DNA from: Myxococcus xanthus | GTDB taxonomy: Bacteria; Myxococcota; Myxococcia; Myxococcales; Myxococcaceae | Length of the DNA: 64,000 nt | Direction of reading: 5' to 3' | Assembly: GCF_900106535.1 (NCBI RefSeq) | Contig: NZ_FNOH01000002.1 | Span: 682,001-746,000, forward strand | Notes under the pieces: generated by a model | What the model was told of the DNA's origin: nothing | Seen by the model: only the letters and a program-made list of their open reading frames with translations | The model's database searches: none | Program-made: the position numbers and the translations under genes | Shown: piece by piece, positions 24,341 to 32,901 of the stretch | Layout: every line of letters begins with the position of its first letter | Position numbering within the stretch: the first letter of the stretch is position 1

Positions 24341-26197
24341 ATGGGTGGACTTGGAGCCCCCCGGGCCCTGCTCGCGTCGCTCGCAGGGCTGATGCTCGCC
24401 TGCGGCGGACAGGATGCCCCGGACGCAGCCTCGCTGGACACGCAGGCGCCGGACACGGTCTCGCTGGAGACAAGCTCGCTGGAGACACGCTCGCTGGACA
24501 CGCGGTCCGCGGAGAAGACGCTGCTGGACGCGGATCCCCAGTCGCTGCTCGGTGGCTGGCCCTGGCCCGGCAACAAGACGCCCGCGGTGGCGCTGGCGCT
24601 CGAGGTGAAGAACGGCGTGGGACAGCCGCTGCGCGTGCGCGAGGGATCCACCTTCTTCATCAACCAGATTGATATCCGCACCTTCGTCACCTCCACCAAG
24701 GACGAGGGCCTGCGCAACCTCATCGCCCAGAGCGACTTCGGCGGCCTGGGGTGGTGGGGCGTGCGTCAGGTGGACCAGGAGTCCATCGGCGCCCCGGGGC
24801 CCTACACCCGCCGCCGCTTCTTCCGGAACGCGGCGTGGATGGACCTGCCCAGCCACTTCATCGTGGAGCCGGTGGACTCGCGCGGCCGGCTCACCGGCGT
24901 CCCCATCCTGCTCAACGCGGGCACCGAGCATCAGCGCCGTGCGGGCATGGATGACTTCTTCATCCGCCGCTTCCGCGGCATCCAGACGGCCTCCGGCTGC
25001 GCCACGCCCGACGACTGCTCGGCCTCCACCCAGTTCGAGGAAGAGGCCATCCTGGAGCTGCGCAACGCGTACGAGCACGCCCAGCGTCAGACGCTCACGC
25101 TGCGCTCCGACACCCGCACGCTGCGCCTGCGCTGGAGCCTGCGTCCGGCCGCGCCCTACGAAATCCCGGTCGAGCAGGTGCGCGACGCGCGCTACACCTA
25201 CGGCTTCCGCATTGGCGTGGAGGCCCTCACCCCGCCTCGCCCGGACGGCACCTATGCCCCCGGCACGGAAATCAGCTTCCAGCTCACCCTGCGGGACGGT
25301 GCGGGCAACCGGCTCCACGACAAGGGATACCTGCCGCCCTACAACGAAGTGGCCCCCGACGGCACCGAATCCGGGCTGCAGTACTACCGGGCCTTCTTCG
25401 ACGCGACGACCACCTACTACCGGCGCAAGCACCGCGAGCGCATGCTGATGACGCAAATCATCGGGCCGGCGCAGAACATCCAGCCCATCCGCTCCATCGT
25501 CGCACTGGAGGCGTTCCTGGACCCCGAAGTGGACGAGCAGGTGGTGGCCACGCCCGAGCGCGACGGCGTCTTCTCGCAGTTCGCCACCCTGCCCTTCGCC
25601 AACGTCCTCTTCGGCGGCGCCTTCATCGACCCGAACCTCTGGAACCAACCCAACACGGACACCTGGCAGTTCAAGCTGCCGGACAACGCGGCCCCCGGCA
25701 CCTACCTGGTGACGGTGAAGGGCCGCCGCGTGTACCTGGGCGAGGACCTCCCCGGGTCGACGACCATTGAAATCCAGGTGGGGACCCCGCAGCGCACCCA
25801 GCCCAAGCACACCACCGGCCCCTGCACCTCCTGCCACAGCAAGGGCGGTGAGCTGGGCGTGGTGCTGCACGCCAACGACAACCGCGCCGCGTGCGCCGGG
25901 TGCCACGCCCCGCTCGCCTTCGAGCTGGAGGGCCCCATCTTCGTGCGCACCCACTTCATCCACTCGCGGTCCAACCGCTTTGACGCACCGCTCCAGCAGT
26001 GCTCGTCATGCCACCTGACGAAGGAGAGCATCCAGCGCACCAGCAAGGCCGCCTGCCTGTCCTGCCATAAGAGCTATCCTGACAGTCACGTGGCGCAATT
26101 CGGACCCATCGAGAGCATGTATGTGGGGGGCGGCGCTGAGTCTTTCCAGCAGTGCACCGGCGCCTGTCATACTCGGCACCCTGGAAGCGGCCTCTAA
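24341..26197 (+). CDS. Multiheme c-type cytochrome-like lipoprotein
   Basis: 618 residues. I chose the ATG at 24341 because GAGGAG is seven bases away and it starts a clean lipoprotein signal (LMLACGG, Cys21); the ATG at 24302 does not. Next comes a low-complexity LE/LD-T-repeat (SLETSSLETRSLDTRS). The body (about 70-480) is a beta-rich domain of unknown type. The last 125 residues carry four CXXCH motifs, CTSCH (495), CAGCH, CSSCH and CLSCH, plus a final CTGACH (CX3CH). Covalent heme would make it an electron-transfer protein anchored in the outer membrane. It is probably transcribed from the promoter and leader just upstream. Confidence 0.8.
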   Translation: MGGLGAPRALLASLAGLMLACGGQDAPDAASLDTQAPDTVSLETSSLETRSLDTRSAEKTLLDADPQSLLGGWPWPGNKTPAVALALEVKNGVGQPLRVREGSTFFINQIDIRTFVTSTKDEGLRNLIAQSDFGGLGWWGVRQVDQESIGAPGPYTRRRFFRNAAWMDLPSHFIVEPVDSRGRLTGVPILLNAGTEHQRRAGMDDFFIRRFRGIQTASGCATPDDCSASTQFEEEAILELRNAYEHAQRQTLTLRSDTRTLRLRWSLRPAAPYEIPVEQVRDARYTYGFRIGVEALTPPRPDGTYAPGTEISFQLTLRDGAGNRLHDKGYLPPYNEVAPDGTESGLQYYRAFFDATTTYYRRKHRERMLMTQIIGPAQNIQPIRSIVALEAFLDPEVDEQVVATPERDGVFSQFATLPFANVLFGGAFIDPNLWNQPNTDTWQFKLPDNAAPGTYLVTVKGRRVYLGEDLPGSTTIEIQVGTPQRTQPKHTTGPCTSCHSKGGELGVVLHANDNRAACAGCHAPLAFELEGPIFVRTHFIHSRSNRFDAPLQQCSSCHLTKESIQRTSKAACLSCHKSYPDSHVAQFGPIESMYVGGGAESFQQCTGACHTRHPGSGL

Positions 26198-26226
26198 CCC
26201 CCGCTCACGCACCTCGGAGTTCCTCC

Positions 26227-27387
26227 ATGGCTCAGGTCAAGATGCAGACGGCTCGCACCACGCTGAGGGAGCCAGATGCCGCCGCGGAGGACCTCCTGAG
26301 CCAACTGGGCAGCGACACGCCCCGCCTGGTGACGATGTTCGCCTCGCGGGAGCGTGACCAGCTCGCGCTCAACCGCGCCGTGCGTCAGCGGCTGCCGGCG
26401 GACACGCGCCTGATTGGCGCCACCACCGCGGGCGAGCTGGACAACACCGGCATCCACGAGGGCAGCGTGGTGATGAGCGCCCTCTTCGGCGACTTCGAGG
26501 TGGGCCTGGGCCTGGGCACCGGCCTGTCCGTGGACGCCATCAGCGCGGGCGCGGCCGCCATCAAGCGCGCGTGCGAGGACCTGGGCGTGCGGCAGCAGGA
26601 CCTGGACCCGCGCCGGTTCGTCGGCCTCGTGATTGACGACGGCTTCCGCTACAAGAAGGAAGAGCTGCTGCTCGGCATCCTGGAGAAGTGCCAGACGCTG
26701 GTGCTGGTGGGCGGCGGCGCCAGCGACGCCAACCGCGACCCGGCCAAGCAGTCCGCCATGGTGCACGTGGATGGCGAGGTCGCCACCGACGCGGTGCTGG
26801 TGGCCCTCTTCAAGACGAGCGCGCCCTGGGCCGCGCTCCGCTCCCACTGGTACGTGCCCACCGGTGAGAAGCTCACCATCACCAAGGTGGATGAAAGCCA
26901 CACCCGCGCGCTCGAAATCGACGGGCACCCGGCGGCCAAACGCTACGCGGAAATCCTGGGCGTGGGCGTGGAGGAGCTGGAGTTCGGCACGCCCCGGGGC
27001 TTCGCCGTGCGCCCCACCGCGCTGCGCGTGGGCCGGGAGTACTTCATCCGCGCCGCCTGGAGCCCGCAGGAGGATGGCTCCATCCTCTTCGCCAACCTGC
27101 TGGAGGAAGGCACCGAGCTGGAGCTGATGAAGCTGGGGGACATGGCCGGCATGACGCGCAGCTTCTTCACCGACGAGGTACCCCGCAGGGTCCAGAACCC
27201 CCAGGCCGCCCTGCTTTTTCACTGTGGTGGACGCATGTGGTACGCCAGCGCCACCAACACCGCGCAGCAACTGGCGGAAACGCTGAAGGCCGCACCCACC
27301 GCCGCCGGGATGAACGTGCACTTCGAAATCTATTCGGGGTTCCACATCAACACCACGCTGACCGCGCTGGTCTTCGGGGCGAACTGA
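26227..27387 (+). CDS. FIST-domain sensor protein
   Basis: 386 residues, ATG with GGAG seven bases upstream. It has an N-terminal FIST domain (LIGATTAGELDNTGIHEGSV, LVLVGGGASDANR) and a C-terminal FIST_C-type domain (LFHCGGRMWY, NVHFEIYSGFHINTTLTALVFG). FIST domains are known as ligand-binding sensor modules, proposed to bind small molecules such as amino acids. No signal peptide, so it is cytoplasmic. It is followed after three bases by a hybrid kinase that has no sensory domain of its own beyond one PAS, so I infer that it supplies the input to that kinase. Confidence 0.88.
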   Translation: MAQVKMQTARTTLREPDAAAEDLLSQLGSDTPRLVTMFASRERDQLALNRAVRQRLPADTRLIGATTAGELDNTGIHEGSVVMSALFGDFEVGLGLGTGLSVDAISAGAAAIKRACEDLGVRQQDLDPRRFVGLVIDDGFRYKKEELLLGILEKCQTLVLVGGGASDANRDPAKQSAMVHVDGEVATDAVLVALFKTSAPWAALRSHWYVPTGEKLTITKVDESHTRALEIDGHPAAKRYAEILGVGVEELEFGTPRGFAVRPTALRVGREYFIRAAWSPQEDGSILFANLLEEGTELELMKLGDMAGMTRSFFTDEVPRRVQNPQAALLFHCGGRMWYASATNTAQQLAETLKAAPTAAGMNVHFEIYSGFHINTTLTALVFGAN

Positions 27388-27390
27388 GCC

Positions 27391-30336
27391 ATGGCCTCCT
27401 CACAGCCTCCCTCTGACTCTCCGGCGGACAATGCGTCGCTCCTGCTCGTGGCCGGCGAGCGTGAGTGCCAACGCGTGGAGGAAGCCCTCCAGCACGCGGG
27501 CGTGACGGTGGTGACGGAGCGCGCCACCACGGCGGCCGCGGCGGAGGCCGCGCTGTCACGCACGTGGGGCTTGGTGCTGTGCGGCTCGGAAGTCCCCGAC
27601 ATGGGCTTCGCCGAGGTCCAGGCGTTGTGGAGCAAGCACGGCAAGGAGCTGCCCTTCGTGGTGCTGTCGCGCGACTGGTGCGAGGCCACGCTGGAGGCCA
27701 GCGTGCGCGCCGGAGCGCTCGACTACATCACCGAGGACCGCTTCAGCCGCCTGGCGCCCGTGGTGCAGCGCGAGCTCCGGATGACGGCGGACCGCCGCCG
27801 CCACACCGCCACCGCGGTGCAGTTGGAGCGCACCAACTACCTGATGGAGAACATCATCGACGCGATTCCGTTCGTCCTCTTCGTGAAGGACGCGGACACG
27901 CGCCGGTTGGTGGTGGCGAACAAGACGTTCGCGGACGCCTTCCGCGTCACCAAGGAATGGCTGCTGGGGAAGCTGGACCACGACTACTTCCCCAAGGAGC
28001 AGGCCGAGTCGTTCATCGCCATCGACACGGAGATTCTCGAAACCAAGCAGATGAAGTCCTTTGAGGAGGTGGCCCGCGCCGACGGCGTGGACCGCATCTT
28101 CGCCACGCGCAAGCTGCCCCTGCTCGACGAGCACGGCGTGGCCCGCTACGTGATGGGCGTCACCGAGGACATCACCGAGCGCAAGCATCACGAAGAGATG
28201 CTGCGCGCGTCCAAGGCGGAGCTGGAGGCGGCCAACAAGCAGCTCGCCGCCAGCCTGGAGGAAATCAAGCGCACCCGCGCCGTGTCCGCCCGCTCGCTGG
28301 CGTCCTACCAGCAGCGCGCGCTGCAGATGGAAATCATCCGTCAGCAGAACGAGGACCTGGACCGGCTGGCCCAGGAGCTGGCGGTGGCCAAGCGCAACGA
28401 GGAGGAGCGCGCCCGGGAAGCCGAAGCCGCCGCCCGCCTCAAGAGCGAGTTCCTGGCCAACTTCAGCCACGAAATCCGCACCCCACTCAACGGCATCATC
28501 GGCTACTGCGACCTGCTGATGCGCGAGGAGGGCCAACGGCTGACGGCGCACGGCCGCCGCGACCTCAACGTCGTGAAGACGAACGCCAAGACGCTGCTGG
28601 CGCTCATCAACGACATCCTGGACCTGTCCAAGATTGAGTCCGGCCGCGTGGAGGTCGTCACCGAGCAGGTGGACGTGCAGGAGCTGGCCGAGGAGTGCCT
28701 GGCCACGGTGAAGGAGTACCTCAAGGGCAAGGACGTGGCCCTCACCACCAACATCGACCCGTCCGCCCGCATGCTCCGCTCGGACGCGCTGAAGCTGCGG
28801 CAGATCATGCTCAACCTGCTCAGCAACGCCGCCAAGTTCACCGACGCGGGCGAGGTGGCGCTGAGCCTGGTGCCCGCGGGCAGCGAAGTCATCATGACGG
28901 TGGAGGACACCGGCGTCGGAATCCCCTCCGACGAGCTGCCCTTCATCTTCGAGAAGTTCCGCCAGGTGGACGGCTCCACCACGCGCAAGGTGGGCGGCAC
29001 CGGCCTGGGGCTGGCCATCGTCCGCGAGCTGTCCCGCGTGCTGGGTGGCAATGTCACCGTGACGTCCACGCTGGGCCGCGGCACCACCTTCACGGTGCGC
29101 CTGCCCACCACGCTGGAGACGCCGGACAACGGCGGCGGGCCGCACCTGGAGCGCGGCGTGCCCGTGTCGGAAGTGGCCCAGCACGTGGGCACCATGGCCC
29201 AGCCGGGCAGCACGGTGCTGGTGGTGGACGACGACCCGCTCATCCAGCAGCTGGTGGCCGGACAACTGGAGCCCGCCGGCTTCAAGGTGGTGGTGGCCGA
29301 GGACGGCATCGCCGCCCTCAAGCGGGCCCGCGAGCTGCGGCCCCAGGCCATCCTCCTGGACATCCACCTGCCCAAGCTGGACGGCTGGTCGGTGCTCAGC
29401 CAGCTCAAGAGCGAGCCCTCGCTGGCCGGCATCCCCGTCATCCTCATCTCCGTGGAAGAGCAGCGCGCGCGCGGCTTCTCCCTGGGCGCGTGCGAGTACC
29501 TCGTCAAACCGGTGGAGCCGGACCGCCTGGTGGAGGTGGTGCAGCGCAGCCTCCACCAGTCCTCTGGCACCTCCACCAGCGTGGGTGAGGTGCTGGTGGT
29601 GGACGACGACTCGGCCACCCGCGAGCTGGTCAGCCGCAACCTGCGCCGCGCCGGCTTCTCCACCTCCGAGGCCCGCAGCGGCGAGGACGCCCTGCTCAAG
29701 GCGCGCGTGTCCCCGCCCGCCCTGGTGGTGCTGGATTTGATGATGCCCAACCTGGACGGCTTCGAGGTCCTGCGCCGGCTGCGCGCGGAGAAGCTCCAGG
29801 TGCCCGTGGTGGTGCTCACCGGCAAGACGCTCTCCGCGGAGGAAGAGGCCCTCTTGCGTGACGGCTTCGCCGGCTTCGTGAAGAAGGGCGGCCACGCGCT
29901 GGAGGACGTCATCGCCCAGGCCAAGGGCCTGCTGCTGTCCCAGCGCGCCGCCAGCGCCGGCAAGCTGGCCCGCATCCTCTATGTGGAGGACAGCGCGCAG
30001 AACCGCGACATCGTCCGCCGCTACCTCAACGGCCACTTCGAAGTCATCGAAGCGGAGGACGGCGAGCACGGCTTGGAGCGTGCCATCCGCGACGCCCCGG
30101 ACCTCATCCTGATGGACCTGTCGCTTCCCCGCCTGGACGGCTGGGAAGTCACCCGCAGGTTGCGAGCCCTACCCGCCGCGGCCAATGTTCCCGTCATCGC
30201 GGTGACGGCACACGCGGGGCGGGAGTACCAGGACAAGGCACACGCGGCCGGTTGCACCGCGTATCTCACCAAGCCCCTTGATCGTGACCAGTTGCTCGAG
30301 ATGATTCGAAAGCATCTAGGGAGAACCCATGTCTGA
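27391..30336 (+). CDS. Hybrid sensor histidine kinase with three receivers
   Basis: 981 residues. Order: receiver-like N-terminal domain (about 15-130) whose phospho-acceptor site reads LCGSEVP, without Asp; PAS (about 150-270); coiled coil (about 275-350); HisKA with [12 protein letters not shown] (His360); HATPase with NLLSNAAKF and [12 protein letters not shown]; then three receivers with predicted acceptor Asp657, Asp782 and Asp909. No membrane helix. The gene sits between the FIST gene (three bases) and a lone receiver (8-base overlap), so FIST, kinase and receiver form a translated chain. The likely logic is FIST input and phosphorelay output. Confidence 0.93.
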   Translation: MASSQPPSDSPADNASLLLVAGERECQRVEEALQHAGVTVVTERATTAAAAEAALSRTWGLVLCGSEVPDMGFAEVQALWSKHGKELPFVVLSRDWCEATLEASVRAGALDYITEDRFSRLAPVVQRELRMTADRRRHTATAVQLERTNYLMENIIDAIPFVLFVKDADTRRLVVANKTFADAFRVTKEWLLGKLDHDYFPKEQAESFIAIDTEILETKQMKSFEEVARADGVDRIFATRKLPLLDEHGVARYVMGVTEDITERKHHEEMLRASKAELEAANKQLAASLEEIKRTRAVSARSLASYQQRALQMEIIRQQNEDLDRLAQELAVAKRNEEERAREAEAAARLKSEFLANFSHEIRTPLNGIIGYCDLLMREEGQRLTAHGRRDLNVVKTNAKTLLALINDILDLSKIESGRVEVVTEQVDVQELAEECLATVKEYLKGKDVALTTNIDPSARMLRSDALKLRQIMLNLLSNAAKFTDAGEVALSLVPAGSEVIMTVEDTGVGIPSDELPFIFEKFRQVDGSTTRKVGGTGLGLAIVRELSRVLGGNVTVTSTLGRGTTFTVRLPTTLETPDNGGGPHLERGVPVSEVAQHVGTMAQPGSTVLVVDDDPLIQQLVAGQLEPAGFKVVVAEDGIAALKRARELRPQAILLDIHLPKLDGWSVLSQLKSEPSLAGIPVILISVEEQRARGFSLGACEYLVKPVEPDRLVEVVQRSLHQSSGTSTSVGEVLVVDDDSATRELVSRNLRRAGFSTSEARSGEDALLKARVSPPALVVLDLMMPNLDGFEVLRRLRAEKLQVPVVVLTGKTLSAEEEALLRDGFAGFVKKGGHALEDVIAQAKGLLLSQRAASAGKLARILYVEDSAQNRDIVRRYLNGHFEVIEAEDGEHGLERAIRDAPDLILMDLSLPRLDGWEVTRRLRALPAAANVPVIAVTAHAGREYQDKAHAAGCTAYLTKPLDRDQLLEMIRKHLGRTHV

Positions 30337-30739
30337 AGAAAAAGCGCGCGTCCTGGTGGTGGACGACGACCCGGACCTGCTCGACCTCGTACAGCGCTCG
30401 CTGAGCGCCTACGGCTTCGAGGTGCTCACGCACACCTCCGCGCTGGGTGTCTCCAACCTCGTCCGCTCGGTGGAGCCGGACTTCGTCCTCATCGACGTGA
30501 ACTTCCCCGCGCTCAAGGGTGACAAGGTCGTCAACCTGGCGCGCCAGTACGCGCTGCCGAAGACGAAGTTCATCCTCTATTCAGCATCCGACGAATCGAA
30601 GCTGCGCTCACTGGCGCTCGCGTCCGGTGCGGACGGATATATCTCTAAAAGCGTGCAGGGCGAGGAGCTGGCACAGCGCCTGCGCGCCTTCCACCTGAAG
30701 CCCCGGCCGCCCACACCGACGCCCGCTCCCACCAGCTGA
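30329..30739 (+). CDS. Single-domain response regulator
   Basis: 136 residues: one receiver domain with DDD near residues 12-14 and phospho-acceptor Asp56, Ser in the YSASDE region, and Lys in SKSVQGEE. A Pro/Thr tail follows. No DNA-binding output, so it probably passes phosphate on or acts by protein contact. Its ATG overlaps the hybrid kinase stop by eight bases. A close paralogue lies at 34683-35090 and shares ALGVSNLVR/SLGVSNLVR, KFILYSASDES and SVQGEELAQRL. Confidence 0.93.
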   Translation: MSEEKARVLVVDDDPDLLDLVQRSLSAYGFEVLTHTSALGVSNLVRSVEPDFVLIDVNFPALKGDKVVNLARQYALPKTKFILYSASDESKLRSLALASGADGYISKSVQGEELAQRLRAFHLKPRPPTPTPAPTS

Positions 30740-30756
30740 ACGCCGGATGACATGCC

Positions 30757-30784
30757 CGCGGGTCCCGTTGGGACGGGGCCCGCG
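30757..30784 (+). terminator. Hairpin after the FIST/kinase/receiver operon
   Basis: CGCGGG (30757-30762) pairs with CCCGCG (30779-30784), and TCCC with GGGA inside, around a GTT loop with a 5-base bulge. No T run follows, so it is a weak intrinsic terminator at best. Confidence 0.35.
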
Positions 30785-30824
30785 ATTCCACACCTTCCGA
30801 GCTCCCCCCACTCAGGAGGGCCGT

Positions 30825-31673
30825 ATGAGCGCGTCCATCGATTACAGTCACGCCGAAAAACTACGACTCGAACTGGCAGAACCCCTCTTCAACCCCCTCT
30901 TGAAGAAGTGGGTGGGCAAGGGCGAGCTCGATTACGAGGTCTACCTCAAGACGCCCACGCTGCTGTCGCTGCAGGCGCCGGACGGCGAGCGCGTCGCCCA
31001 CGACGAGCTGATGTTCCAGGTGGTGCACCAGGCGCAGGAGCTCTGGCTGAAGCTGGCCTCGCGCGAGGCGGTGGAAGTCGTAGCCGAGCTGGACCGGGAC
31101 GCGCTGTGGGCCGCCTCGTCGCGGCTGGAGCGCATCTGCCGGGTGCTCCAGGCGGTGAAGCAGGAGCTGGCCATCCTGGAGACGATGACGCCGGACACCT
31201 ACCAGGTCATCCGGCGCAGCCTGGGCAACGGCAGCGGCCAGGAGTCCCCCGGCTACAACATGCTGCGGCGGGTAGCGCTGGGGCTGGAAGGCGCCCTGGA
31301 CCGGCTGCTCGCGCGGCGCGGGCTGGCGCTGGCGTCCGTGTACACCTCGGGTGGCCCGGACGACTTGAAGCGAATCTGCGAGCAGTTGGTGGACATGGAC
31401 GAGGCCTTCCAGGGCTGGCTCCATGCGCACTTCCAGCTGGTGCGCCGCACCATTGGCGTGGACCGCACCGTGAAAGCGCTGGACGGCCTGCCCACGCAGG
31501 TGCTCGCGGGGCGGATGATGCTGCCGCTGTTCCGCCAGCTCTGGGACGTGCGGCTGGAGCTGACGTCCGGGTGGCAGCGCGAGGGCGGCATCGCCCCGGG
31601 TGCCAACCGGGCCCCTCCAGGCGGCGGCTGCCCCATGGCGCACGCGGCCAGAATGCAGGTGGAACAGCCATGA
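30825..31673 (+). CDS. Tryptophan-2,3-dioxygenase-like heme enzyme (histidine-ligated heme aromatic oxygenase)
   Basis: 282 residues, ATG four bases after AGGAGGG. The family signature HDELMFQVVHQAQELWLK is intact, with His68 as the active-site base. WLHAHFQLVRRTIG places the heme-ligand histidine at His202. The GTGGS-type loop that holds the substrate amino group in true tryptophan dioxygenases is absent; the sequence there is DGLPTQVLAG. The C-terminal tail has GGGCPMAH, possibly a heme-contacting CP motif. This points to the wider superfamily (TDO, PrnB, MarE, SfmD, LmbB2). The substrate is an aromatic amino acid or relative, but not known. The next gene overlaps the stop by ATGA. Confidence 0.8.
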   Translation: MSASIDYSHAEKLRLELAEPLFNPLLKKWVGKGELDYEVYLKTPTLLSLQAPDGERVAHDELMFQVVHQAQELWLKLASREAVEVVAELDRDALWAASSRLERICRVLQAVKQELAILETMTPDTYQVIRRSLGNGSGQESPGYNMLRRVALGLEGALDRLLARRGLALASVYTSGGPDDLKRICEQLVDMDEAFQGWLHAHFQLVRRTIGVDRTVKALDGLPTQVLAGRMMLPLFRQLWDVRLELTSGWQREGGIAPGANRAPPGGGCPMAHAARMQVEQP

Positions 31674-32704
31674 AGGGGGAGGCCACGGCCCTGGCTTCCA
31701 CCCCTCGCGCACTGCTTCACCTGCTGTACAACGGCGCCCGCGCCGTGGACGTCCTGGAGGCCTCCCTGGACCTGGGGCTGCTGGACGCCCTGGAGCCGGG
31801 CCCCGTCACCCTGGGAGAGCTGGCGACGCGGCACCGGCTGGTGCCCGTGCGGCTCTACAAGCTGCTCGACTGTCTGGAGAGCCTGGGGCTGGTGCGGCGC
31901 GAGCAGCCCACCGACGCGCTGGAGTCCGCGCGCTACCAGGCCGTCCCGGGCCTGCGCGCCGCTGCGCAGGCCGTGCTGGGCCCGCAGTCCCTGGAGAAGG
32001 ACCGGGAGCGCTACGCCTGGCACGAGTTGCACGGGCAGCTTCCGCAGGTGCTGCGCGGTGAGCGCTCCATGCCCCCCGCCGCCTTCGACTGGCCTCCGCG
32101 CACCGCCGAGCAGGTGGCGGGTTTCGAGGCCAGCATGGCCGCGGGCCTGCCCCCCATCCTGGAGACGTTCCGCGCCCACCGCGGCCGGCTCTGGGAGCGC
32201 GGCGGCCGCGTGCTCGATGTGGGCGGGGGTGACGGCACGCTGGCCGCCCATCTGGCGAGCGAACACCCGGGCCTTCACGTGGACGTGTTCAACCTGCCCG
32301 CCACCGAGCCACTGGTGGCGCGCACCCGCGAGCGCTTTGGACTCTCCCCCGAGCGCCTGGGCTTCCAGGGCGGAGACTTCCTCCGGGAACCGCTGCCCGG
32401 CGGCTACGACACGCTCTGCTTCGTGCGGGTGCTGCATGACTGGCCCGCGGACACGGCGCGCGCGCTGCTCGTGGCCGCGCGCGACGCGCTCCCACCCGGT
32501 GGCCGCGTCCTCATCTGCGAGGAGTTCCGCACCCCGGAGCGCCTGGCGGCCCAGTTCTTCTGGTCCTACTTCCTCATGGGCGTGGACACCTGCGTGAGCC
32601 GACTGCGCGAGGTGGAGCACTACCTGCGCGTCCTGGACGAGACGGGTTTCAAGGACGCCGAAGTCCTGCCCGGCCCCTTCGAACTCATCCTGGCCCACCG
32701 GTAA
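31670..32704 (+). CDS. SAM-dependent O-methyltransferase (Methyltransferase_2 type)
   Basis: 344 residues. ATG overlaps the upstream TGA (ATGA), so translation is coupled to the heme enzyme. An N-terminal winged-helix dimerisation domain (about 1-95; LRRREQPTD-type region ELATRHRLVPVRLYKLLDCL) precedes a Rossmann domain with LDVGGGDGTLAAHL (about 181) and catalytic HDW at His256. Homologues methylate hydroxyls of aromatic metabolites, as in acetylserotonin or polyketide tailoring. With the oxygenase it suggests a two-step hydroxylation and methylation of an aromatic compound; no NRPS or PKS gene is near. Confidence 0.88.
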   Translation: MKGEATALASTPRALLHLLYNGARAVDVLEASLDLGLLDALEPGPVTLGELATRHRLVPVRLYKLLDCLESLGLVRREQPTDALESARYQAVPGLRAAAQAVLGPQSLEKDRERYAWHELHGQLPQVLRGERSMPPAAFDWPPRTAEQVAGFEASMAAGLPPILETFRAHRGRLWERGGRVLDVGGGDGTLAAHLASEHPGLHVDVFNLPATEPLVARTRERFGLSPERLGFQGGDFLREPLPGGYDTLCFVRVLHDWPADTARALLVAARDALPPGGRVLICEEFRTPERLAAQFFWSYFLMGVDTCVSRLREVEHYLRVLDETGFKDAEVLPGPFELILAHR

Positions 32705-32720
32705 AAACGATAGGACCTCA

Positions 32721-32735
32721 CAGGTGGGTCACCTG
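32721..32735. promoter_or_regulatory. Palindrome upstream of a sigma-54 promoter (candidate activator site)
   Basis: CAGGTG-GGT-CACCTG, a perfect 6-base inverted repeat, lies 86 bases before the -24/-12 element, where an enhancer-binding protein dimer would bind. A looser TCACCGG/CCGGTGA pair (about 32751 and 32811) lies between them. Confidence 0.45.
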
Positions 32736-32820
32736 ATTGTCCGCCAAGTGTCACCGGCCCCACCGCACCGCGCCAGGGAAGCGCTGGTAGAATGAGAGCA
32801 CCCCGTGTCCGGTGAAACCC

Positions 32821-32836
32821 TGGCACGGTTTCTGCA
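32821..32836 (+). promoter_or_regulatory. Sigma-54 (-24/-12) promoter
   Basis: TGGCACGGTTTCTGCA matches the sigma-54 consensus TGGCACG-N4-TTGCA at every conserved base except one T (C here). GG and GC are ten bases apart, as required. The predicted start is near 32847, 55 bases before the hydrolase ATG at 32902. Activation would need an NtrC-type regulator. Confidence 0.75.
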
Positions 32837-32901
32837 ATCTTCCAGTCCGTAGCGCGTGTAGCACGGCAGCGACGCAGTCCGACAAAGAGGAGGGACTCCG
32901 C

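Noticed and set aside
30747-30824. Longer N-terminus for the oxygenase-like protein
   Set aside because: The 26 extra residues run through the hairpin after the receiver gene and lack the AGGAGGG ribosome site that precedes the ATG at 30825.
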